A stretch of 64,000 nt of DNA from Bradyrhizobium sp. 170. GTDB lineage: Bacteria > Pseudomonadota > Alphaproteobacteria > Rhizobiales > Xanthobacteraceae. Below, one piece after another: positions 27,001 through 35,529 of the stretch (position 1 is the stretch's first letter; each line of letters starts with the position of its first letter). The translations under genes were made by a program, and so were the position numbers. The notes under the pieces were generated by a model. It searched no databases. It had not been told where the DNA came from and saw only the letters and a program-made list of their open reading frames with translations. The stretch covers positions 5,766,001 to 5,830,000 of the forward strand of contig NZ_CP064703.1 of NCBI RefSeq assembly GCF_023101085.1. The letters run 5' to 3'.

Positions 27001-28164
27001 CTAGCTTCGAGAGATACCGCGCGCGCGCTCCCACTCGAGATATCGGCGAACGAAGTTCGGGGACGCGGACGCCATGCGATCCGGATCGACGCGTCCGGAC
27101 CGGCTTATGTACTCGTGTGCAAACTCCAACGGCGGGAGCGTCATATTCTGATCGAAGGTTTCGTACCAATCGGCGCTCCTGGCTGCGGCATCGAGCAACT
27201 TTTGTACAATTGGCTTTCTCTGCGCTTCATACAGAGACAGCGCTGCCGAAATGTCTCCTTCGGTCGAGGCGATTGCGTTTACCAGCGCTTGAACGTCTTC
27301 CAGGGCAAGGCGGGTGCCCGAGCCGATCGAGTAATGAGCCGTTCGGAGGGCATCGCCGACTAGGACCATATTCTTGTAGGACCAGCGGGCGTTGGTAATC
27401 TTCGGAAACTGCCTCCAGATCGAACGGTTTGAAATGAGCTCAGCACCTTCGAGGACATCGGCGAACAGATTCTCGCAGAATGCCCGGGATTCCTCGACCG
27501 ACAACTTCGCCAAACCGCAGCGTTCGAAATTCGCAGTAGTCGTCTCCACCAGGAAGGTGCTCTGGGTTGGTGAGTACCGGTAGTGGTGTGCGTTGAACGG
27601 ACCGTTATCCGTCATCTTGAAAGTCTGGGTAAGTGCATCAAACGGACGCGAAGCGCCAAACCACGCGAACCAATTTGTAAGCCTCTCTATTTTGGCTCCG
27701 AACGCCGCTTCATGCGTGCTGCGCACAAGTGAATTTGCCCCGTCCGCACCCACGATGAGGTCGGCATCGCCAAAATCGGAAAGGTCTGTAATTGTTTTTC
27801 CAAAAGCGGGAGCTAGTCCAACCTCCCGAAGCTTCTCATTCAGGATGCGCAACAGAATGACCCGGCCGATCGCGGTAAAGCCGATCCCATCGATCCGAAT
27901 GCGCTCGCCTCCTATCCTGATCTCGATATCCTTCCACGATTCGAGCCCGGTGGAGATTGCGCGCACTAGTTCCGGGTCGTCATCCGCCAGGAACTGGAGT
28001 CCTTGCGCCGACAGCACAACCCCAAAGCCGAACGTAACATCCGGGGGGTTCTGTTCGACCACAACAATATCGGCAGACGGCAGCAAACGCTTGAGCCTAT
28101 AGGCAGCGTACAAACCAGCCGGCCCGGCGCCCAGGATTCGGATCTTTCGCGGACGCGATGGCAT
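27001..28164 (-). CDS. FAD-dependent monooxygenase, salicylyl-CoA 5-hydroxylase-like
   Basis: A 387-residue flavoprotein of the group A hydroxylase family. The FAD site GAGPAGLYAAYRLKRL is at residues 12-27, and the second FAD motif is unusual: LVGDALRTAHYSIGSGTRLA. HYSIGSGT-x-LA followed by LEDV is characteristic of SdgC-type salicylyl-CoA and 2-aminobenzoyl-CoA monooxygenases, rather than free-acid hydroxylases. Predicted reaction: NAD(P)H- and O2-dependent 5-hydroxylation of salicylyl-CoA to gentisyl-CoA. It lies 7 bases after a thioesterase gene in an FAH-thioesterase-monooxygenase operon. 2-Aminobenzoyl-CoA is the main alternative substrate. Confidence 0.8.
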   Translation of the reverse strand: MPSRPRKIRILGAGPAGLYAAYRLKRLLPSADIVVVEQNPPDVTFGFGVVLSAQGLQFLADDDPELVRAISTGLESWKDIEIRIGGERIRIDGIGFTAIGRVILLRILNEKLREVGLAPAFGKTITDLSDFGDADLIVGADGANSLVRSTHEAAFGAKIERLTNWFAWFGASRPFDALTQTFKMTDNGPFNAHHYRYSPTQSTFLVETTTANFERCGLAKLSVEESRAFCENLFADVLEGAELISNRSIWRQFPKITNARWSYKNMVLVGDALRTAHYSIGSGTRLALEDVQALVNAIASTEGDISAALSLYEAQRKPIVQKLLDAAARSADWYETFDQNMTLPPLEFAHEYISRSGRVDPDRMASASPNFVRRYLEWERARGISRS

Positions 28165-28171
28165 GGTGGAC

Positions 28172-28603
28172 CTACTCCGTGCTCTCTGGCTCTTTTCGAG
28201 CGTTCAGGATTGCGAGCACCTCGGGCGGCATCGAACTCTTGCGCAGACCGTGTTCTCCGTGCACCGCCCAGACCCGCGTATCGAGCGCCTCGGCGAAGGA
28301 GCGCCCCTCCCCCAAAAAGAGGTGGCGAACCGTAAACGAAGTCGTGCCGACACGTTGAACCGAAATCTGGTGAGAAACCATCGCGTACAGCTCGGGCGCG
28401 TCCAGGAACCGCATGTTGAACTCCACACACGGGATGCCTTCGGTGCTGCCATCAGCCAGTTTGCGGTTTGGCATGTAACCATCCGAATGAAGCATCTCGT
28501 TCAGCCCATCGACCGCCCACCTGGCATAATTCGGAAAGAACACGATCCCCCCAGGATCGCACTCACTCCAGTTCAGCCGCCTGGAATAGGAGTAAGCGGT
28601 CAA
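28172..28603 (-). CDS. Hotdog-fold acyl-CoA thioesterase (4-hydroxybenzoyl-CoA type)
   Basis: A 143-residue thioesterase. The active-site segment RLNWSECDPGGIVFFPNYARW has the Asp-x-x-Gly-x-V/I pattern of 4-hydroxybenzoyl-CoA thioesterases. Further hotdog strands are FLDAPELYAMVSHQISVQRVG and SFTVRHLFLGEG. In context it most likely releases gentisate from gentisyl-CoA. Its ATG overlaps the stop of the FAH gene (ATGA), and the monooxygenase follows after 7 bases. Confidence 0.85.
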   Translation of the reverse strand: MTAYSYSRRLNWSECDPGGIVFFPNYARWAVDGLNEMLHSDGYMPNRKLADGSTEGIPCVEFNMRFLDAPELYAMVSHQISVQRVGTTSFTVRHLFLGEGRSFAEALDTRVWAVHGEHGLRKSSMPPEVLAILNARKEPESTE

Positions 28604-29451
28604 ACAAGCACCTCGCCGACCTGCATCTCCAACTTCCCAATCCGCTCGATTTCGGCGACCAGTCTGTCGCCGGGTGCGATGGGACCGACGCCTTCCGGTG
28701 TTCCAGTCATGATAACGTCGCCGGGATAGAGGGTGTAAAATGAAGACGCGTACTCGATGAGCCGCGCAACATCGAAGATCATCATGCGCGTATTCGACTT
28801 CTGCTTGATCTGGCCGTTGACGCTGATCGATAGCTCTAATGCGTCTGGGTTTGGCACCTCATCTGCGGTTACCAGCCATGGCCCGAGCACGCTGTAACTA
28901 TCGGCCGACTTTCGGAAGCCGGGAAATTCCTTTCCACGGACGGTGATATCGAGGCCAATCGTGTATCCGAACACGTGCGCCAATGCATTCTGGCGCGACA
29001 CGCGATTTGCCTTTTTGCCTATCACCACGGCGAGTTCGACTTCGTGGTCTGTTCGCCGGTCCGCAAATCTCGGATGAATGGTCTGCGAAGGTCCGATAAG
29101 CGAACTTCCCGCCTTCAGGAACAGCCCGTATTCATCCAGCGACGTGTAGGTCTTTCCTTGATTGATTTCACGATCTGCGTTGGCCTCGTCGATGTGAGCC
29201 TTGTAGTTGATCGGCGCCCCGATGATCTTGCCTGGATTGGCAACCGGGCTCTCCAACCTGACGTTCGATAACGGGATCAATGGCTGGCCGGAACGCACCT
29301 CGCTCTCCTTCAGCGAAGTCAACTGGGATACCACCCAATCGCCGGGCGGCAGGGGCCACTTCGGGCTCAGGTCCAGCATCTGCGAGATATCGGCAACGGA
29401 ATTCCCCTCGACGACGCCGATGCGATCCGAGTTGAACCGGCAAATCCTCAT
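28600..29451 (-). CDS. Fumarylacetoacetate hydrolase family protein (probable fumarylpyruvate/maleylpyruvate hydrolase)
   Basis: A 283-residue FAH-family enzyme. Metal and catalytic motifs: RTDHEVELAVVIGKKA (E-x-E part), GLDITVRGKEFPGFRKSADSY, and the closing GTPEGVGPIAPGD. Such enzymes cleave the C-C bond of fumarylpyruvate or maleylpyruvate, giving pyruvate plus a C4 acid, the last step of the gentisate route. First gene of the leftward operon, divergent from the binding-protein/ligase/dioxygenase operon across a 135-base region with a palindrome. Confidence 0.88.
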   Translation of the reverse strand: MRICRFNSDRIGVVEGNSVADISQMLDLSPKWPLPPGDWVVSQLTSLKESEVRSGQPLIPLSNVRLESPVANPGKIIGAPINYKAHIDEANADREINQGKTYTSLDEYGLFLKAGSSLIGPSQTIHPRFADRRTDHEVELAVVIGKKANRVSRQNALAHVFGYTIGLDITVRGKEFPGFRKSADSYSVLGPWLVTADEVPNPDALELSISVNGQIKQKSNTRMMIFDVARLIEYASSFYTLYPGDVIMTGTPEGVGPIAPGDRLVAEIERIGKLEMQVGEVLV

Positions 29452-29471
29452 GGCACTTCCTCCGCAGCAAC

Positions 29472-29508
29472 ATATTACTGCATTTGCATTTATTGCATAT
29501 GCAGTATA
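29472..29508. promoter_or_regulatory. Palindromic operator in the divergent salicylate/gentisate promoter region
   Basis: TACTGCAT at 29476-29483 and ATGCAGTA at 29499-29506 are perfect 8-base inverted arms separated by 15 bases, within AT-rich flanks (ATAT on each side) and with extra TGCAT words inside. It lies 21 bases upstream of the FAH gene start and 80 bases upstream of the binding protein start. It is a good candidate site for the MarR-family protein encoded at 35004. Confidence 0.6.
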
Positions 29509-29586
29509 TCTTCAACCGCGAAACGTCAAGCTGCCGGGAGGTCCGTCATTCGAAATGGGCCGCGGCGAACGGGAGGAAGAAAACGG

Positions 29587-30807
29587 ATGTTCAGACTGAC
29601 AGTTCTGGCCCTATTGGGCTCAACCGTGGCGTGGTGTGGAACGGCAAACGCTGAGATTTCCGATGGAGTCGTGAAGATTGGCGTCCTGAATGACACGTCC
29701 GGTATATTCCAGGACACCAATGGTCCCGGATCCGTCGAGGCCGCCCGAATGGCAGCAGAGGATTTTGCCGGCGGCGGAAAAGGCATCAAAGTCGAAATCG
29801 TTCAGGCCGACCATCAGAACAAGGCGGATGTGGGAAGTGCCATCGCTCGGCGATGGCTGGACGTCGAGAAGGTTGATGCCATCGTAGACGTACCAAACTC
29901 TGCGGTCGGGCTTGCCCTGAACTCGCTTCTGCGCGGCACATCGATGACCCTGCTGGCGTCGAGCACTGCCAGTTCAGATCTTACCGGTAAGTATTGCTCG
30001 CCTAATACCGTTCAGTGGGTCAACGACACTTGGGCTACCGCCCACGCGACCGCGTCGGCCATGATGAAGCGCGGTGCCAAGAGCTGGTATTTTTTGACGG
30101 CGAACTTTGCTCTGGGGCAGGCCATCGAATCGGAAGCGACGTCATTTATCGTCGCACAGGGCGGTTCAGTGAACGGCTCGGCTCGCCATCCATTTGCGAC
30201 CGCCGATTTCTCTTCGTTTCTTTTGAGCGCCCAAGGTTCCAAAGCCGACGTCATCGGGCTGGCCAACTCGGGAACGGATACAATCAATGCTTTGAAGCAG
30301 GCCGATGAATTCAATTTGCGCCAAGGCGGCCAATCGTTGGTTGCCTTTCTCATCTTCATCAACGATGTCCATTCGGTCGGCCTAAGAACCGCTAAGGGAT
30401 TGCTGCTGACGGAATCCTATTATTGGGATATGAACGAGGACACGCGCGCTTTCGCAAAGCGCTTTGCAGCACGGATGGGTGGCAAGGTTCCCAGCGCAAA
30501 CCAAGCTGGGGTTTATTCCTCTACCCTCGCCTATCTGCGGGCGGTGGCCGCGACCGGATCGGACAACGCCGGGCTCGCCGTGCCCGAGATGAAGAAGGGC
30601 CCAATCAAGGACCCACTGTTCGGCGGTCTGACGGTGCGTGCAGACGGGCGCGCCGTGCATCCGGTTTTTCTGTTTCAGGTAAAGGGTCCGGAGGAAAGCC
30701 GCTATCCATACGATTACTACAAGCTGATCGACACCATTCCTGCCGAACAAGCGTTCCGTCCCGTCTCGGAAGGAAATTGCCCGCTCGTTCAGGGAACGAC
30801 AAAATGA
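29587..30807 (+). CDS. Branched-chain amino acid-type ABC substrate-binding protein
   Basis: A 406-residue periplasmic binding protein of the LivK/peripla_BP_6 family. Signal peptide MFRLTVLALLGSTVAWCGTANA, then VKIGVLNDTSGIFQDTNGPG and VDAIVDVPNSAVGLALNSLL. GGGAGGAAG precedes the start. In aromatic catabolism this family often binds aromatic acids. No ABC permease or ATPase gene lies in the operon, so it is an orphan here; truncated livH/livM genes at 40.8-41.7 kb may be what remains of its transporter. The stop overlaps the ligase start (ATGA). Confidence 0.88.
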   Translation: MFRLTVLALLGSTVAWCGTANAEISDGVVKIGVLNDTSGIFQDTNGPGSVEAARMAAEDFAGGGKGIKVEIVQADHQNKADVGSAIARRWLDVEKVDAIVDVPNSAVGLALNSLLRGTSMTLLASSTASSDLTGKYCSPNTVQWVNDTWATAHATASAMMKRGAKSWYFLTANFALGQAIESEATSFIVAQGGSVNGSARHPFATADFSSFLLSAQGSKADVIGLANSGTDTINALKQADEFNLRQGGQSLVAFLIFINDVHSVGLRTAKGLLLTESYYWDMNEDTRAFAKRFAARMGGKVPSANQAGVYSSTLAYLRAVAATGSDNAGLAVPEMKKGPIKDPLFGGLTVRADGRAVHPVFLFQVKGPEESRYPYDYYKLIDTIPAEQAFRPVSEGNCPLVQGTTK

Positions 30808-32462
30808 CTGGACCGCGCACTCCTCTTGAGGGCGTCGTATATACCGATCCGGCAACAGCGGCCCGATACCTCGAAGGCGGTGCCTGGATCGATCGAACGA
30901 TCCATCAGCAACTGAAACTCTGTTGCGATCGACACAGCGACAAACCGGCCTTCATTTCTGACGATGTGATCCTGAGCTTCGGGGAACTCGATCGCCGTAC
31001 TGACGCAGTTGCGGGCGCCCTCAAGCAGCATGGCCTGCAGGTGAACGACCGTGCTCTATTCCAGATGGGTACCACACTCGAGACGGTGGTTGCTTTCTTC
31101 GGATGCCTGAAAGCGGGCGTCATACCAGTCTGCACGATCCCGCAATATCGCGAGCTGGAGATGCACAAATTGGCGGATTTAACCCGCCCCTCGGCTTACT
31201 TTGTGCAAAAGGACGGCGGCTCTTTCGATCTAACTGCGTTTGCCAGGAAGGTCGCACGCGAAAAGTCGATCCAACACGTGTTTGCATTTGGCGATCCGTC
31301 AGAGCCCAGCATCATCGAGCTTGCTTCGCGGGCGACCAATACAGAAGCCCGCACGCCATCGCGGTCCTCGTCAAGTGAGGATGTCGCCGTCCTCCAGCTC
31401 TCTGGCGGATCGACGGGTGTCCCGAAGATAATTCCGCGCTTTCATGCGGAATATGCGGGTCACGTCCGGCAGTGGTGCGACAGGTATGCCATGAAATCGG
31501 GCGATGTCGGCATTTGGGCGCTTCCCCTTATGCACAATGCCGGAATGATGTTCGCCCTGGTGCGAACTGTCGTGTACGGCTGCACAACCGTACTGATGCC
31601 GCGCTGGGACCCCGAACGCTTTTTCGCCCTCATCGAGCGCTGGAACGTCAACCACGCCTTCACCATCGGTCCGCATGCTCCGGCCATCGCGTCTTTCAAG
31701 CAGATCGAGAGGTACGACCTCTCCTCCTTGCGCTTTTTCTTTACGCTGCAGGGGGCCGCACCTATTGAGCGAGCCACGGGCGTGCCCGCAACCAACATGT
31801 TCGGGATCACCGAGGGTCTCGTTTTGACAAGCGGGCCGGACGATCCTGCCGTAGCGCGACACGAGACGGTGGGAGCGCCTTGCTCGGAATTCGACGAGGT
31901 CAAGTTGCTGCACCTAGACTCCGAAGATGAGGTCGCCGAGGGCGAAACTGGCGAACTGTGCTTCAGAGGTCCCTCGTCGCTCCGAGGCTACTTTGCGGCG
32001 CCAGAACTTTCAGCCGAATGCTTGACCAGCAATGGATTTTTCCGATCCGCCGACCTAATGCGGCGTGTTCAAGTAAACGGTCGCTGGGCCTACGTGTTCG
32101 AAGGACGCACCCGCGACAACATCAATCGCGGCGGGGAGAAGTTCGGTACCGAAGACATCGAGCGTCTGATCGCACTTCACCCGGACATCGCAGATAGCAA
32201 GGTCGTTGCAATGCCAGACCCACTCTATGGCGAAAAGGCATGCGCTTTCATCATACCAAAACCAGGGCGTCTATTGCCTTCCATCGCCGAGCTCGGCTCA
32301 TTCCTGATTGGAAAGGGACTGGCGAAATTCAAGCTCCCCGAGCGGATAGAGCGGACTGAAGCCTTTCCAACGACGAGGGTTGGGAAACTGGATCGCGCCG
32401 CGTTGCGCGCGATCATCGCGGACCGAATCGGAAGCGAGATTGAGTCAAACAAAGAACAATGA
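30804..32462 (+). CDS. Salicylate-AMP/CoA ligase (EntE/DhbE-like)
   Basis: A 552-residue adenylate-forming ligase. The A3 phosphate loop is LQLSGGSTGVPKIIPRFH, and the hinge and A8 segment is EGRTRDNINRGGEKFGTEDIE, with lysine in TTRVGKLDR near the end. RGGEKFGTEDIERLIALHP closely follows the EntE/DhbE group that activates 2-hydroxybenzoates. LPLMHNAGMMF keeps the His-Asn pair that contacts the 2-hydroxyl of salicylate in those enzymes. Predicted role: activation of salicylate to salicylyl-AMP and probably salicylyl-CoA for the CoA-dependent 5-hydroxylase. Overlaps the binding-protein gene; followed by gentisate dioxygenase after 19 bases. Confidence 0.85.
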   Translation: MTGPRTPLEGVVYTDPATAARYLEGGAWIDRTIHQQLKLCCDRHSDKPAFISDDVILSFGELDRRTDAVAGALKQHGLQVNDRALFQMGTTLETVVAFFGCLKAGVIPVCTIPQYRELEMHKLADLTRPSAYFVQKDGGSFDLTAFARKVAREKSIQHVFAFGDPSEPSIIELASRATNTEARTPSRSSSSEDVAVLQLSGGSTGVPKIIPRFHAEYAGHVRQWCDRYAMKSGDVGIWALPLMHNAGMMFALVRTVVYGCTTVLMPRWDPERFFALIERWNVNHAFTIGPHAPAIASFKQIERYDLSSLRFFFTLQGAAPIERATGVPATNMFGITEGLVLTSGPDDPAVARHETVGAPCSEFDEVKLLHLDSEDEVAEGETGELCFRGPSSLRGYFAAPELSAECLTSNGFFRSADLMRRVQVNGRWAYVFEGRTRDNINRGGEKFGTEDIERLIALHPDIADSKVVAMPDPLYGEKACAFIIPKPGRLLPSIAELGSFLIGKGLAKFKLPERIERTEAFPTTRVGKLDRAALRAIIADRIGSEIESNKEQ

Positions 32463-32481
32463 TCCTCGTGAGAACCAAGTC

Positions 32482-33531
32482 ATGAATGAACCACACGTCT
32501 TGAAGAACAGCGTCGACCGCAGTGCGTTCTACAAAGAACTCGATGCCCTTAACTTGGCTCCCTTGTGGGAGGTGTTGAAAGGCCTTGTCCCCGCCGATCC
32601 CCGGCCGACCGCGGCACCATACGCGTGGCAGTGGACGACCGTTCGACCGCAGCTCTTGGCAGCCGGCGGATCGATCAGCGCGGAAGAAGCTGAGCGTCGC
32701 GTGCTCGTGCTTGAAAATCCCAAGCTGCGAGGAAAATCGCAGATAACGGATACGCTTTACGCTGGCCTGCAACTCATCCTCCCCGGTGAAGTTGCGCCGG
32801 CGCATCGCCATACCCAATCAGCACTCCGCTTTGTTCTGGAAGGAAGCGGCGGCTACACCGCGGTCGCCGGCGAGAGAACTACCATGCACCGGGGGGACTT
32901 GATCCTCACGCCGTTCTGGACGTGGCACGATCACGGACACGACGGAACGGGTCCTGTGATTTGGATGGATTGCCTCGATGTGCCATTGGTTGGATTTCTC
33001 AAGACCGGCTTTAGAGAAGAGCACGCCGAGGCTGCTCAAGGGACGTCTCGGCCTGAAGGCTACTCGCAGGCAATGTACGGAAGCGGGCTACTCCCGGTTG
33101 GGCAAAGCTTCGGATCTCTCACATCTCCGGTGTTCAACTACCCCTATTCGCGAACACGAGAGGCGCTGCATCGTCTCGCCCGGACGAAAGAGATCGATCC
33201 CCACCTCGGCATCTGCTTGCGATACGTCAACCCCGCAAATGGCGATTGGGTGATGCCCACTCTCGGCCCCATTATGCGATTGCTCCCTAAAGGCTTCTCG
33301 ACTTCGATGTATCGCTCAACGGACAGCGCCGTATTCGTGTTAGTGGAGGGCGAAGCCACCATTGAAGTTGAGGGGGCGACGCCGGTTAAGTTGAAGGAGA
33401 ATGACGTATTCGCAATGCCTGGCTGGTGCGCGTATCGACTCCACGCTTCAACGGGCGAGTGCGTCTTCTTTTCATTTTCCGATCGTCCAGTTCACGAGAA
33501 ACTTGGACTGTTCCGCGAGGAACGAAGGTGA
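32482..33531 (+). CDS. Gentisate 1,2-dioxygenase
   Basis: A 349-residue bicupin Fe(II) dioxygenase that opens gentisate to maleylpyruvate. The first cupin carries the metal ligands: PAHRHTQSALRFVLEGSGG (His-x-His) and a later His in PFWTWHDHGHDG. The second cupin is VFVLVEGEATIEVEG with a closing VFAMPGWCAYRLH. Length is normal for the family. ATG at 32482 is preferred over the longer frame that runs into the ligase gene. It follows the salicylate ligase in an operon and is followed after 47 bases by a MetE-core gene. A second, C-terminal-only copy is seen at 34740-34907. Confidence 0.93.
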   Translation: MNEPHVLKNSVDRSAFYKELDALNLAPLWEVLKGLVPADPRPTAAPYAWQWTTVRPQLLAAGGSISAEEAERRVLVLENPKLRGKSQITDTLYAGLQLILPGEVAPAHRHTQSALRFVLEGSGGYTAVAGERTTMHRGDLILTPFWTWHDHGHDGTGPVIWMDCLDVPLVGFLKTGFREEHAEAAQGTSRPEGYSQAMYGSGLLPVGQSFGSLTSPVFNYPYSRTREALHRLARTKEIDPHLGICLRYVNPANGDWVMPTLGPIMRLLPKGFSTSMYRSTDSAVFVLVEGEATIEVEGATPVKLKENDVFAMPGWCAYRLHASTGECVFFSFSDRPVHEKLGLFREERR

Positions 33532-33578
33532 ACGAGAGTCGGTCAATAGCATCAACCGTTACGTGTGAGGATCAACCA

Positions 33579-34613
33579 ATGCCGCTGCCTCTGTTGCCCA
33601 CATCTCTGGTTGGCTCGTACGCACAGCCGGAATGGCTCATTGACCGCAAGAAACTGGCTGGACGGTTTCCGCCCCGTGTACGGGCAAGAGAATTGTGGCG
33701 CGTTGCGCCGGAGTTCCTGGAGTCCGCACAGAATGACGCAACGCTTCTCGCCATCCGCGACCAGGAATTGGCGGGACTGGACATCATTACCGATGGAGAA
33801 ATCCGTCGGGAGAGCTACTCGAACCGCTTTGCGACCGCGCTCGATGGCGTAGACATCGACAACCCAGGCGTTGCCCTCGACCGTTCCGGGCATCCGAATC
33901 CGGTGCCGCGAGTGACAGGAAAGATCGCTCGTAGGCATCCAGTTGAGGTTGAAGATCTACGTTTTTTGCGCGCTCAGACTGATCGCACGATCAAGATTAC
34001 CGTGCCGGGCCCGTTCACCATGTCGCAGCAAGCGCAAGATGACTTCTATAAGGATGAGGAGGCGCTTGCGTTAGATTATGCGGCGGCCGTCAACGAAGAG
34101 ATCAAAGATCTGTTTGCCGCTGGCGCAGACATTGTGCAAATCGACGAGCCCTATATGCAGGCGCGGGCCGAGAAGGCCAAGCAATACGGCATCAAAGTGC
34201 TAAACCGCGCGCTTGATGGTGTTACGGGAACCACGGCGGTGCATATATGCTTTGGTTACGCTGCAATCATCCATGCGCGTCCAGAAGGATATTCCTTCCT
34301 GCCGGAGTTTGAGAACTCATCCGTGCATCAAGTATCCATTGAGACCGCCCAGTCGAATCTCGACTGCGCCATACTAGGCAAGTTGCCGCAAAAGACCATC
34401 ATCCTCGGAGTGCTTGATCTTTCTGACATGACCGTTGAAAGTCCTGAGATGGTTGCCAATCGTATCCGGCGTGCCCTGAGGTATGTCGGTCCGGAGAGGA
34501 TCGTTATCGCCCCTGACTGCGGATTGAAATACCTCCCTCGCGATGTTGCGTTTGGAAAAATGAAATCGATGGTGGAGGGGGCAACTTTGGTCAGGGCCGA
34601 GCTGGAAGATTGA
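33579..34613 (+). CDS. MetE C-terminal-like (cobalamin-independent methionine synthase core) protein
   Basis: A 344-residue protein from ATG 33579 (TGTGAGGATC upstream). It contains only the catalytic TIM barrel of MetE-type enzymes: TSLVGSYAQPEWL, DIITDGEIRRES, VPGPFTM, DIVQIDEPYMQ, AVHICFGY and the late RIVIAPDCGLKYL. Zinc ligands can be read as His in HICFGY with Cys, and Cys in PDCGLK. Full-length MetE has an extra N-terminal half. Stand-alone cores act on unknown methyl donors. Its place in a gentisate operon suggests methyl-group removal or a related C-C/C-S step on an aromatic substrate, which is speculative. Confidence 0.82.
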   Translation: MPLPLLPTSLVGSYAQPEWLIDRKKLAGRFPPRVRARELWRVAPEFLESAQNDATLLAIRDQELAGLDIITDGEIRRESYSNRFATALDGVDIDNPGVALDRSGHPNPVPRVTGKIARRHPVEVEDLRFLRAQTDRTIKITVPGPFTMSQQAQDDFYKDEEALALDYAAAVNEEIKDLFAAGADIVQIDEPYMQARAEKAKQYGIKVLNRALDGVTGTTAVHICFGYAAIIHARPEGYSFLPEFENSSVHQVSIETAQSNLDCAILGKLPQKTIILGVLDLSDMTVESPEMVANRIRRALRYVGPERIVIAPDCGLKYLPRDVAFGKMKSMVEGATLVRAELED

Positions 34614-34739
34614 TTTTTCGTCGAGGAACGGCCATCGCGATTCTCTCCGCTCGGCAATTGCGCCATATGCAGCGGGGCGTCCATGCGCCCACCAGCAGTT
34701 CTAGCCGGCACCGAGGAACGGAAGAACCTTTCGCCTTCC
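34614..34739. other. Short gap before the dioxygenase remnant
   Basis: No gene is seen. Together with the remnant and the 96 bases after it, this fills the roughly 390 bases between the MetE-core and MarR genes. Confidence 0.35.
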
Positions 34740-34907
34740 GGAGCGCGCGTGTCAACTTTCCTAGTATGGCGCGATCGAGACTTCTTTGCCGTGCAAGGAT
34801 GGTACTCCTACGGGATTCATGCAACCCGGTGCAATTGCATCCTGTCCTCATGTTCGGATCGACCTCTGCATGAAAAATTTAGACTGTTCAGCGAACAAAA
34901 GGCCTGA
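34740..34907 (+). pseudogene. Gentisate 1,2-dioxygenase C-terminal remnant
   Basis: The frame reads DFFAVQGWYSYGIHATRCNC then SCSDRPLHEKFRLFSEQKA and stop. This aligns with the end of the intact enzyme 1.4 kb upstream (DVFAMPGWCAYRLHASTGEC, then FSDRPVHEKLGLFREERR). The rest of the gene is absent. It implies an earlier tandem dioxygenase whose 5' part was lost, either by duplication or replacement with the MetE-core gene. Confidence 0.75.
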
Positions 34908-35003
34908 GCTTGGCGGGCAGCAAGTATTGGCGCTTGATCGCCCACTGCCCACCTTGCTTCGTCATGGCCACACGAATAGAGTGCGGTTTTTCAAAAGCCG
35001 GAC

Positions 35004-35486
35004 ATGAAAAAACTCAACTACTCGCTTGAACGGCGAATACCGTATCTGACGAATCGGCTGGCGTCGGCCATCAATGAGGTCTTTTCGCTGGATTTGGCCG
35101 AAGAGAAGCTCACCATCGCAAATTGGCGTGTGTTATCCATCCTGCACGATATCGGCGATCAGAAATTGATCGAGCTTTCGATGCACACCAGCATTGATGC
35201 TTCGACGCTGTCGCGTCTGACCGAAAGCATGCAACGGCGGCGCCTGATAGAGAAAAAGCGATCCAAGCTCAGCAAGCGGGAGATTACGGTGTCTCTGACG
35301 ACCCGCGGGAAGGAGCTCGTTGAAGCGCTTACACCCAGGGCGCTCGAATATGAAAAGATCATCGTCCAGGGGTCATCCGAACAAGAAATCGAGACGATGC
35401 GCCAGACGCTCCGCGTAATGTATCAACGCATCATGGACTTCAGGTCCTCCGGGCTGCCTCGCGGAATTAAACGCCCGAAAGCTTGA
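35004..35486 (+). CDS. MarR-family transcriptional regulator
   Basis: A 160-residue winged-helix regulator. LTIANWRVLSILHDIGDQKLIELSMHTSID-x-STLSRLTESMQRRRLIEKK is the MarR recognition region, with the wing at SKREITVSLTTRGKELVEAL. MarR proteins often repress aromatic-acid degradation genes and are released by the aromatic ligand or its CoA ester. This gene is the natural candidate to act at the 29472-29508 palindrome. It is convergent with the giant oxidoreductase gene, 43 bases apart. Confidence 0.88.
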   Translation: MKKLNYSLERRIPYLTNRLASAINEVFSLDLAEEKLTIANWRVLSILHDIGDQKLIELSMHTSIDASTLSRLTESMQRRRLIEKKRSKLSKREITVSLTTRGKELVEALTPRALEYEKIIVQGSSEQEIETMRQTLRVMYQRIMDFRSSGLPRGIKRPKA

Positions 35487-35529
35487 CTGCGAGCCCGACT
35501 GCCGAACCGCCAAGACAAGCCGTTCTCAT

